A stretch of 64,000 bases of DNA, taken from assembly GCA_045565995.1 (NCBI GenBank), contig JBJLEF010000001.1:1550001-1614000 (forward strand), written 5' to 3'. A program made the translations under genes and the position numbers. The notes under the pieces were generated by a model. The model did no database searches, had not been told where the DNA came from, and saw only the letters and a list, made by a program, of their open reading frames with translations. This stretch comes from UBA721 sp002705165. GTDB lineage: Bacteria > Planctomycetota > Planctomycetia > Pirellulales > Pirellulaceae. Below are positions 18,566 to 26,214 of the stretch, piece after piece (positions within the stretch are counted from its first letter, which is position 1; every line of letters starts with the position of its first letter).

Positions 18566-19162
18566 TTAGCCATCGGCTTTTCGACAGTAGTCTAACATGC
18601 CATCTACATCATCCGCCTCTTTCAGAGCTTGAGCATTACCTGTATCACCAGCGGGAGCGGTGGCCGGTTCTTCTGGCGGGGTTTCTTCAGCAGCAGCTTC
18701 TACCGGTTCAGCAGCGGTCTCTTCTGCAGGAGCCTCGGTAGCAGGAGCCTCATCACCCGTAGCACTTGCTCGGGCAGCAGCTAACATGTCAGCAACACTC
18801 ATGTTTCCCGCATCGGCTTTAGCAGGAGCTGGCTTCTCAGCGGGAGTCTCGGTAGTTGGCGTTGCGGCTTCCGTAGCAGGCTCAGCCGCAGGCGTTGCGG
18901 CTTCAGCAGGAGGTACAGGGGTTGAGACCGTTTCAGTCTCATGAACTGGCTCATCAACAAGCTTCAGAAAATCGACATCGATATCATACCATCCGATATT
19001 GTTATAACCATCAAACTCAACAAGGGCACGACCACTCATATTTACCGTTTTCACGGTGCCCGTTAGTCCCTGAAATCGACCTAGCTCAGTACGGCTGTCA
19101 TCGACGATAACGAGTTGATCGGTGTAAATTCGCTTCAGGTTTTCAATGTGTTCGAAGACCAT
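18566..19162 (-). CDS. KOW-like domain protein with Ala/Pro/Glu-rich tail
   Basis: A 198-residue protein with two very different halves. Residues 1-72 are compact and conserved-looking: an N-terminal helix, DDSRTELGRFQGLTGTVKTV and RALVEFDGYNNIGWYDID, resembling the KOW/SH3-like barrel of translation factors. The rest is low-complexity Ala/Glu/Pro/Thr, interrupted by an island NMSVADMLAAAR and ending DVDGMLDYCRKA. I associate this arrangement with proteins found throughout planctomycetes and not characterised. No signal peptide, so cytoplasmic. A terminator follows. Function unknown; nucleic-acid or ribosome binding is a guess from the fold pattern. Confidence 0.8.
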   Translation of the reverse strand: MVFEHIENLKRIYTDQLVIVDDSRTELGRFQGLTGTVKTVNMSGRALVEFDGYNNIGWYDIDVDFLKLVDEPVHETETVSTPVPPAEAATPAAEPATEAATPTTETPAEKPAPAKADAGNMSVADMLAAARASATGDEAPATEAPAEETAAEPVEAAAEETPPEEPATAPAGDTGNAQALKEADDVDGMLDYCRKADG

Positions 19163-19269
19163 AAATATTTCCGTAAGTTAATGGGTGAAAAGTCACGCTG
19201 ATTCAACAATTCTTATCGTAGCATGGACGTTTTTCAAGGGGGACAAAATGTCTGAAGGGGAAAGAAATC

Positions 19270-19842
19270 TCATCCAAATAGTCTGTATTTCCAGCGAACC
19301 GTCGCTGGCCAGCTAACGGGCGTTTCTGTGGGAGTGATTTTTATCAGGTTTCCATCGATTTCTAGGTCGTCTAATTCACCACGTCCAGTCGATTCGATCT
19401 TGATTCGACAGGTTCTACCGGCGATCGAAAGCTCAGCAATTTTTTGAATAGGATCCACAATTTTTACTGGTACGCTACTACGGTAAGTGGTTCCAAGCGA
19501 GCCGGCCTCTTCGTCCGCGACACGGCAGGCCACATCAAATAGAAGAGATCGTTGAAGATGATCGTTTTCCATACTCATCGACCAGTGGCTGTTCCCTGCC
19601 ATTCCCACCATCACGCCGACCTGACGACTTTGGGTCCGCTGTTCAACAGATAAATCTTGCAGAGCAGGGCTGGGGGGCCAGAAATCTTCGGCGGTACCTT
19701 CCACACTTTCCAGTAATCGAAAGACCTGCTCACCGGCGATCCAGTCCACCACGTGAGCGAAACGATCGTTTCGCCATTCCATAGAAGTTCGTAAACCTGT
19801 GGCATCAGGTCCAATCGCTTCAAGATGCTTTAATTCAGACAC
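19270..19842 (-). CDS. Unknown planctomycete protein, GTG start
   Basis: About 190 residues, no signal peptide or membrane segment. I choose the GTG at 19842 because AGGAG lies 7 bases before it; the ATG 36 bases further upstream would put that Shine-Dalgarno sequence inside the gene and has none of its own. The chain starts SELKHLEAIGP, contains WRNDRFAHVVDW, then GNSHWSMSME and a beta-rich C-terminal half ending VRWKYRLF. I do not recognise the family. It follows prfB on the same strand by 92 bases that contain a 9-bp inverted repeat. Confidence 0.7.
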   Translation of the reverse strand: MSELKHLEAIGPDATGLRTSMEWRNDRFAHVVDWIAGEQVFRLLESVEGTAEDFWPPSPALQDLSVEQRTQSRQVGVMVGMAGNSHWSMSMENDHLQRSLLFDVACRVADEEAGSLGTTYRSSVPVKIVDPIQKIAELSIAGRTCRIKIESTGRGELDDLEIDGNLIKITPTETPVSWPATVRWKYRLFG

Positions 19843-19881
19843 GCATAGTCTCCTCTTGTCTCTATACCACCATTCCATCTC

Positions 19882-19915
19882 GCAAATACAGATTTACTGG
19901 GATGGGTGTATTTGC
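19882..19915. repeat. Inverted repeat between prfB and the following gene
   Basis: GCAAATACA (19882-19890) and TGTATTTGC (19907-19915) form a perfect 9-bp stem with a 16-base loop. It lies 19 bases after the prfB stop. No T tract follows on the minus strand, so it may be an mRNA-stabilising or attenuating hairpin rather than a classic terminator. Confidence 0.4.
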
Positions 19916-19934
19916 CCGATTGGGGAAGTGTATT

Positions 19935-21045
19935 TTAATCTTGTCCGATGCGCCAACGCAGAAAACTCTCTAGAAATCCCTGAATATTTCCATCGAGCAC
20001 TGAATGAAAGTTCCCTTCGGAATGTCCTGTACGCGCATCTTTAACTCGTTGATCAGGATGCAGGAAATAGTTTCGGATTTGAGAGCCAAAGCCGACTCGA
20101 GCTTTATCTTTGTACTTTTGAGCCTGTTCGGCCTCGCGTTTTTCTTCTTCCACTCGAGCAAGTCGGGCTCGCAGCATCTTGTACGCTGAGGCACGGTTCT
20201 TATGCTGACTCCGTTCATTTTGACACTGCACGACAATTCCGGTCGGTTCATGCGTTAGACGGACTGCACTATCCGTCTTATTGACATGCTGTCCACCCGC
20301 TCCACTTGCACGATAGGTATCTTCCCGAACATCTTTTTCGTCAATTTCTATTTCAATATCGTCAGAGATTTCAGGAGATACGTCAATCGCGGCGAAACTT
20401 GTTTGCCGTTTTCCTTCAGAATTAAACGGACTAATCCTCACCAGACGATGAATCCCGGTTTCACCTTTTAGATAGCCATAGGCCATCGATCCACGCACAC
20501 AGATGGTGGCATTGTTAATCCCTGCGATATCATTGTCACTACGATCCAGTAGAGAAACCTGATGGCCGTGCTGGCTGGCCCACTGGATATACATGCGTAA
20601 GAGCATTTCTGCCCAGTCGTTGGCGTCCGTACCACCATCACGAGCATAGATCGTCATAATGGCTCCGGATTTATCATGCGTTCCATTGAGCATGGATTTC
20701 AGCTTTAGATCTTCACAAAGAGATTCAAGCCGTGTGATCTCCTGCTCAACCTCTTCTTCCATGTCAGGCTCTTCCTGACACATTTCCAGCAGGACCGTCA
20801 AGTCCCCAGCTGCCGTTGTCAATTCGTCAAGTGGGGCGGTAATAGCCTTGAGTGACTTAAGATTGGCGACCGCTGCCTGAGCAGTTTCCTGATTATCCCA
20901 GAAACCAGCGGCAGCCATCTGAGACTCTATGGCCTGAATATTTTCGTTTTTGGTAGCGTAGTCAAAGACTATCTCCGAGTTGGAGTAGTTTTTGTTGAAT
21001 AGATTCTGCCCGGTCTTTTAGTTCTGAAAGCATATTGGTTTTCAT
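19935..21045 (-). CDS. prfB: Peptide chain release factor 2, expressed by programmed +1 frameshift
   Basis: Two overlapping frames form one gene. The first starts ATG at 21045 (or 21033), runs 27 codons and ends in GAT AGT CTT TGA. Skipping one base at CTT-TGA-C gives Asp and enters the second frame, for a total of about 369 residues, matching the usual RF2 length. The shift site is the classic one, with a GGAG stretch a few bases upstream. The body has the stop-codon recognition tripeptide SPF (RISPFNSEGKRQTSF) and the catalytic GGQ (SGAGGQHVNK). RF2 releases peptides at UGA and UAA, and the in-frame UGA makes its synthesis self-limiting. It follows mnmA by 76 bases on the same strand. A caller that ignores the shift would report only 19935-20918. 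Confidence 0.95.
20961..20976 (-). promoter_or_regulatory. prfB +1 frameshift signal
   Basis: On the minus strand the sequence reads GGAGATAGTCTTTGAC: an internal GGAG, the slippery CTT, the in-frame stop TGA (20962-20964) and the following C. This is the known autoregulatory site of bacterial RF2 genes; the spacing from GGAG to CTT is five bases, slightly longer than in E. coli. Confidence 0.92.
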
Positions 21046-21121
21046 AAGAAATGAATGTGAAAGCGGCTGTGTCTTTGATTGTAGATTATGCACGATTAGA
21101 TGGTTAGAGAGCAATAACTCG

Positions 21122-22249
21122 TTAACGGATCCAGCCACCACCAATGACCATGTTACCATCGTAGCAAACAACGGCTTGCCCCGGTGCAATACCATGAACC
21201 GACTGATCAAACGTGACTTGCAGTATTTTTTCGCCATTCATCTCGCTAATAGAGGCTGTGGCGTCCTGGGGAGCACTGTTGTAGCGGATCTGAGCCTGAC
21301 AGCGAAATGGTTTTTCCGGCTCAGGCGTGATTAACCAGTTGGTACGATCAGCCTGCAAAGATGTCTTTCCCAGTTCATCATGACTGCCAAGTACGACCTG
21401 ACGCGAATCACGATTGATTTTCACCACGTAATGTGGTGTGCCGAGGGCGACTCCGAGGCCTTTACGTTGTCCGATAGTGTAATTTTCAATGCCGCTATGC
21501 CGCCCGACTACTGTACCATCGGTGGTGATGATCTCACCTGAGAGGTCGATTTCGCCGCGACGTTGTCGGACGAAGTCACCATGATGCCCTGACGTAACAA
21601 AGCAGATCTCCTGACTGTCTTTCTTATCAGCCACTCGTAAACTGATCCCTCTCGCGATGTCACGAATTTCTGTCTTGGGGAATCCTCCGACCGGCAGCAA
21701 CATACGCGATAAGTATTTCTGCTCGATCCCAAACAAGACGTATGCTTGATCTTTTGTACCGTCGATTCCCCGGGCTAAGCGGATTTGGTTCTGTTGATCG
21801 TGAACCAGTCGAGCATAATGTCCGGTGGCCACATATTCGGCATCAATACTGTCGGCGTAATCGAATAGTCTGCCAAACTTGATCCAGTTATTACACATCA
21901 CACAAGGATTAGGCGTGCGACCGATGGTGTACTCGTCGACAAAGTAGTCAATGATCCGGCTAAAGTCTTTTTGCAGGTTTAAGGCGTAGAAAGGGATCGA
22001 CAGTTTGTCCGCAACTTTCCTAGCATCCTCCGCATCGGAAGCACTGCAGCATCCCTGCTTGTGGTCAGCCCGGTTTTGCAAAAGGGGTAGTAGTGGATTC
22101 GCCTCTCCGCTATCGAGGTCACAGGCCGCGGCAGATTCTTCACCATGGCGCATAAAAACGCCTATGATGTCATGTCCCTGTTCAAGTAGGAGATGAGCCG
22201 CCACACTACTGTCGACTCCTCCTGACATCGCTAATACCACTCGGGCCAT
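21122..22249 (-). CDS. mnmA: tRNA-specific 2-thiouridylase MnmA
   Basis: A 375-residue enzyme that thiolates U34 of tRNAs for Lys, Glu and Gln. The ATP-binding PP-loop is LAMSGGVDSSVAA. The catalytic cysteines are in TPNPCVMCN and SQEICFV, and the tRNA-contacting YVATGHYARL and IGQRKGLGVALGTP are present. A moderate insertion after GVFMRHGEE (about 25 residues, containing NPLLPLLQNRADHKQGCC) is longer than in E. coli. It lies 21 bases after miaB and before prfB, so three translation-fidelity genes run together on the minus strand. Confidence 0.97.
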   Translation of the reverse strand: MARVVLAMSGGVDSSVAAHLLLEQGHDIIGVFMRHGEESAAACDLDSGEANPLLPLLQNRADHKQGCCSASDAEDARKVADKLSIPFYALNLQKDFSRIIDYFVDEYTIGRTPNPCVMCNNWIKFGRLFDYADSIDAEYVATGHYARLVHDQQNQIRLARGIDGTKDQAYVLFGIEQKYLSRMLLPVGGFPKTEIRDIARGISLRVADKKDSQEICFVTSGHHGDFVRQRRGEIDLSGEIITTDGTVVGRHSGIENYTIGQRKGLGVALGTPHYVVKINRDSRQVVLGSHDELGKTSLQADRTNWLITPEPEKPFRCQAQIRYNSAPQDATASISEMNGEKILQVTFDQSVHGIAPGQAVVCYDGNMVIGGGWIR

Positions 22250-22270
22250 GCCCTACTCCCTGTCGCAGAT

Positions 22271-23689
22271 TTAGAGTGCGTAGACTTCGGGGCCGGCTTC
22301 CTGAGTGACGACTGCTCCGAAGAGTGTAAATGGAGTGGTTTCGTAAATAGAGACGGGCAGGATCTGGCCAGCCTGGCGCTCGTTACCATCAAAGACAACG
22401 ATCCGGTCGCAATGTGTGCGGCCCACCATTTGTTTCAGAGGTCCGTCCGATCCTAACTTGTCGGCCTTCTTGCTTGGACCTTCGACTAACACGTCGACTG
22501 AGTGCCCGATGAATTTTATGTTTTCTGCTTCACTGACTTCATTTTGCACCGCCAGCAGTGCATTGTTGCGCTCCTGCTTCACTTGATAGGGAACATCATC
22601 GATCAGTGTGGTCGCCGCTTTGGTTCCTTCGCGTTCGCTGTACTTAAAGATAAAGCTGTTCTTGAAACGGAATTCGTGAATCGAGTCGATGCAGGTTTGG
22701 AATTCTTCGTCAGTCTCTCCGCAGAACCCAACAATGAAGTCACTCGAGACGGCAGCATTGGGCAAAGTATCCCAAATTAAATGCATCATGTCACGGTATT
22801 GCTCGACCGTGTAGCCACGACGCATTCGTTTCAGCATGTCATTGTTACCGTGTTGCAATGGTACGTGCAGGTACGGAGAAATTTTGGGCAGGTCACGAAT
22901 AGTTTCCAGCAGTTCTTTTTTCATGTCCCTCGGGTAGTTAGTCACGAACTTAATGCGTTCGATACCACGGACTTCATGAAGTAAACGAAGTAGGTCAGAC
23001 ATCCGAGTTCTCTCGCCATCCGCATTGGTGAAACTGTAACTGTTCACGGTTTGTCCGAGCAAAGTGATTTCCAGACAGCCCTGATCAGCCAGTACCTTTG
23101 CTTCTTCGACAATTTGTTGTGGGTTCCGCCCCTGTTCCGGCCCTCGGGTATTAGGGACTACACAGTAAGTGCAAAACTTGTCACAACCGATCTGGATGCG
23201 TAAGTAAGCTTGATAGGGAGTGGGACGCATCGTCGGATCACGAAGAGGGTCGAACGTCTCATGACTTCGTTTGATGTCGTCGTTGCTGCCTTCGCGACGA
23301 CCTAAACCAACGGCCATTTGCTGCTCTTCACCATCACGCGCTTTGTCGATTAGATCGGGAACCTGTTGTAATTGCCCCGGGCCGACGATGAAGTCGACGT
23401 AAGGAGCTCGGCTAAAGATGATCTGCTGATCTTTTTGAGCCATACATCCCATCACTCCGATGATCTTGTCGGGATTGCGGTTTTTCATCAATTTCAGCGT
23501 GCCAAGTGCACTGTAGATTTTGTCTTCAGCATGAGCACGAACGCTGCAGGTATTATAGAGAATCGTGTCAGCGGCTTTCACATCGGAAGTTAGTTCGTAA
23601 CCGCGTTTGCGCAAATCAGCAACGACCATTTCACTATCCAGCATATTCATCTGGCAACCGACGGTTTCTATATACAAATTATGTGACAT
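22271..23689 (-). CDS. miaB: tRNA-2-methylthio-N6-dimethylallyladenosine synthase MiaB
   Basis: A 472-residue methylthiotransferase. The UPF0004 domain supplies auxiliary-cluster ligands Cys12 (VGCQMN), Cys48 (NTCSVRAHAEDK) and Cys82 (VMGCMAQ). The radical SAM cluster motif is CDKFCTYC (Cys169, Cys173, Cys176), followed by VPNTRGPEQGR, which fits MiaB. A C-terminal TRAM-like domain (VDVLVEGPSK to ILPVSIYETT) binds RNA. It modifies A37 of UNN-reading tRNAs. It is the first gene of the miaB-mnmA-prfB run. The 147 bases upstream show nothing distinctive. Confidence 0.97.
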   Translation of the reverse strand: MSHNLYIETVGCQMNMLDSEMVVADLRKRGYELTSDVKAADTILYNTCSVRAHAEDKIYSALGTLKLMKNRNPDKIIGVMGCMAQKDQQIIFSRAPYVDFIVGPGQLQQVPDLIDKARDGEEQQMAVGLGRREGSNDDIKRSHETFDPLRDPTMRPTPYQAYLRIQIGCDKFCTYCVVPNTRGPEQGRNPQQIVEEAKVLADQGCLEITLLGQTVNSYSFTNADGERTRMSDLLRLLHEVRGIERIKFVTNYPRDMKKELLETIRDLPKISPYLHVPLQHGNNDMLKRMRRGYTVEQYRDMMHLIWDTLPNAAVSSDFIVGFCGETDEEFQTCIDSIHEFRFKNSFIFKYSEREGTKAATTLIDDVPYQVKQERNNALLAVQNEVSEAENIKFIGHSVDVLVEGPSKKADKLGSDGPLKQMVGRTHCDRIVVFDGNERQAGQILPVSIYETTPFTLFGAVVTQEAGPEVYAL

Positions 23690-23836
23690 TACTTCTCGAC
23701 CCGCTAACGTTCAAGGCTATCCCTTCAATTTGTCGGCAAAACTCCATCTTATCAATAGCCTCAATAGCGTGAACCGCTAAAGTGGTAAAACTAGTTCCTA
23801 CCTAGGGTGGTAATTAGGAGAGTCAGAAAGCTAAGG

Positions 23837-24862
23837 TTATGCCTCGACCGTAAGCATTTGCTGTTCATCTGCTGACTGTTGAGCCAACAGAATCATTTCT
23901 AAAGCGTCACAGGCTTCCTCGGTAGTAACCAATGATGGCTCAGCCCCCGATTCAATGCAGCGAGCAAAATATTCCAGTTCGCTGCGTAATACACCAAAAG
24001 TCCCCGTTTTGACTGGAGGCCAGTAGGATGTATCCAGATAGCGGGAGTGTTTTGCCTGGAGATGTAATCCTGTTTGCCCGCAGTCGATGCTAATCTTCCC
24101 AGTAGTTCCGATGATCTCCATGCGTGCATCAATGACTGTTTCGGTTGTCTCGGGAAGGCCCCAGTGCGTCTCGATGACAACGACGGTCTCACTTGAATTG
24201 GCAGGATCACTAAAATCAAACATCGCCCAGCCGGCATCGGGATAGGTGAAGTCATGGATTTTAATATTGCGAGCAAATACGGAGTTTGGTTTGCGACCGA
24301 GCATCCACATCGCCAGATCAAGGTCATGAATGCCGTCACCAACAAGGGGAGGGATTTTCCCAAGGCGGATATTGGCCGGGGCAACTGGCAAATTGCGTTT
24401 TGCATGAATCGAGGTGACCTCACCAATTTCTCCGGCAAGAATACGTTCCCGCGCAAGGCTATACCGAGGGTCAAAGCGACAGATATGGCCAACCATTAAT
24501 TTACCTTCGGACTGGCGTGATGCCTTCAGAATCTCCTGAGCCTGAGCGGTTGTCGCAGCCATAGGTTTTTCTAGAAAAACATGCTTACCAGCACTGAGTG
24601 CTTCCATCGCCAAGGGATAATGATCCTGCCAGTGCGTGACAATTGAAACAACGTCGACCTCCGAGTCGGCAAGGATGTCATCTGCTGTCGTGGATATCTT
24701 CGGCAATTGCAGTTCTGCGGCATGCTGCTGTAGAACATCCGCGTTGCGATTACAGGCAGAGTGCAGGCGGACCCCCCGTATTGTTTGTAAGGTCCGTGCA
24801 TGAATGCGACCAAATCGTCCTAGCCCAAGGATCGACCAATTAAGTTGAGGATCACCCGACAT
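23837..24862 (-). CDS. Gfo/Idh/MocA family NAD(P)-dependent oxidoreductase
   Basis: A 341-residue cytoplasmic protein with the family Rossmann motif ILGLGRFGRIHARTL, the EKPMA segment that carries the catalytic Lys, and HICRFDPRYSLAR in the substrate domain. GDGIHDLDLAMWML holds the conserved His/Asp. Such enzymes oxidise or reduce sugars or inositols at a ring hydroxyl. It starts immediately after the stop of the Tat-signal gene, with no intergenic base, and is last in a four-gene unit (IolI-like, symporter, Tat protein, oxidoreductase). The likely role is oxidation of the compound imported by the symporter; the substrate is not identifiable. Confidence 0.92.
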   Translation of the reverse strand: MSGDPQLNWSILGLGRFGRIHARTLQTIRGVRLHSACNRNADVLQQHAAELQLPKISTTADDILADSEVDVVSIVTHWQDHYPLAMEALSAGKHVFLEKPMAATTAQAQEILKASRQSEGKLMVGHICRFDPRYSLARERILAGEIGEVTSIHAKRNLPVAPANIRLGKIPPLVGDGIHDLDLAMWMLGRKPNSVFARNIKIHDFTYPDAGWAMFDFSDPANSSETVVVIETHWGLPETTETVIDARMEIIGTTGKISIDCGQTGLHLQAKHSRYLDTSYWPPVKTGTFGVLRSELEYFARCIESGAEPSLVTTEEACDALEMILLAQQSADEQQMLTVEA

Positions 24863-26197
24863 TTATGATTTTCCGTTGACGGGCGTACCGTTATTGAAGT
24901 CAGGTGGCTGCGGAATATCTTCGGTGATGATATCCCAGGATTTTCCATTTTCACGAACATCTGAAAAGTCCGTTGCTTGGTATTGATAGTGTAATTGGTT
25001 CGTGTGGAGTGGGTGTCCCGTCGCCCTGCGCGCCTTCATAGCCGCATCAAGAATACCGGAAACGAATAAGGTGCGTTCCACGGGATAGGGTGGTTTACCA
25101 GTTTTGAAGTGCACCTGGATGGCATGAGAAAGTGCTTTAAAGAGATTGCGGTTTTCCCACGGACCAACATAAAAGCTTGTTGCGAGAGGAGCTTTTTTAC
25201 CTTTGAGTCGGCAAGCAAAATTCCAACGAGTGCTGCTACGACCGGCTCGGAGGATGGTTGCCTTAAATCCATCGACATACTCGAGCACAATCGCATGAGG
25301 TGTGATTGCTTCTTCGTCACCAATCGACTCAAGCCGTTGTTCAATTTTTCCGGTTTCAGCGAACATTGCTGCTTCAACAAGCTTCCAATCAAAAATGCCC
25401 GCCTGAGCAGCCTGATAGACTTGTTCACCCTCGTAAAAAGTGATTCGTTTTACACCGGTTTCGCCCCCACGACGACACTCCACCATGGATTGAAGTACTT
25501 CTAAAGCATGAAAGTCGTAGGATTCCACCGGACCACCATGAATCGATACAGCCTCTTCGATTCTGGCACCCTTTTTGATTTCAATATTTGGCTTTCTTTG
25601 AGCCAATGGAACACTACTACCGGCAAGAAAAGGAATGTTGTTTTGCTCTGCTGTCTCGGCCATTTCCTGTGCCCAGTCATATCGATAGCTGAGATGCTTA
25701 TCATTGAATACTGGTACAAAACGACTGGAATCTTTCATGACGGCAATGATCTCATCAAAGAATCGTTTGCGGGGATACATGACCTGGTCGAATTCATTAC
25801 GCGGATAGCTACCATGTTCACCGATTGAAAGCACAGCATCGACAGCTAACTTATCACCCCCCACACACAGTGCTTCGCGAATCGTCTTAAAGACTGGAAT
25901 ACCATATTCTTCTGCAACTGCGTCGGTCATGTCTCCGTCAGGAGTCTGATCACGATAAAAACTCACCACATCGACACCGGGGTCGGTGACCTCTCCGCAA
26001 AATAGATAGGGTTGAAGAAAGTTTTCCAGAATCACATGGGCATGACTGCGATACGTGAAGGACGTATAGACGGCAGCGACTCGTGGCCTTTTGTTTTCAC
26101 GATTCTCAAATTCAGCCCCCCAAGCCTCAACGGACGCCAGAGAACTGAAAATCGGCGCTGCGGCAAGCGTTTTTAAAGTTTCGCGACGATTGAGCAT
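24863..26197 (-). CDS. Tat-signal protein of unknown function in a sugar/cyclitol operon
   Basis: A 444-residue protein beginning LNRRETLKTLAAAPIFSSL, a twin-arginine-type signal. The mature chain (RPRVAAVYTSFTYRSHAHVI) looks like an alpha/beta fold. It contains VLSIGEHGSYPRN, FVPVFNDKHLSY, PFLAGSSVPLAQRKP and a later beta-rich part ending before VERTLFVSGILDAAM. The pattern hints at a Gfo/Idh-like substrate domain without a convincing NAD-binding glycine motif. I know such proteins as uncharacterised planctomycete proteins found beside Gfo/Idh oxidoreductases. It touches the oxidoreductase gene and follows the symporter by 17 bases. Function unknown; a periplasmic sugar-processing or binding role is inferred from context. 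Confidence 0.8.
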   Translation of the reverse strand: MLNRRETLKTLAAAPIFSSLASVEAWGAEFENRENKRPRVAAVYTSFTYRSHAHVILENFLQPYLFCGEVTDPGVDVVSFYRDQTPDGDMTDAVAEEYGIPVFKTIREALCVGGDKLAVDAVLSIGEHGSYPRNEFDQVMYPRKRFFDEIIAVMKDSSRFVPVFNDKHLSYRYDWAQEMAETAEQNNIPFLAGSSVPLAQRKPNIEIKKGARIEEAVSIHGGPVESYDFHALEVLQSMVECRRGGETGVKRITFYEGEQVYQAAQAGIFDWKLVEAAMFAETGKIEQRLESIGDEEAITPHAIVLEYVDGFKATILRAGRSSTRWNFACRLKGKKAPLATSFYVGPWENRNLFKALSHAIQVHFKTGKPPYPVERTLFVSGILDAAMKARRATGHPLHTNQLHYQYQATDFSDVRENGKSWDIITEDIPQPPDFNNGTPVNGKS

Positions 26198-26214
26198 GAG
26201 AAAGCCCCTTGAGA

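Noticed and set aside
18660..18944. Plus-strand Ala/Gly/Ser-rich frame
   Set aside because: It is the complement of the low-complexity tail of the KOW-like gene and has no independent support.
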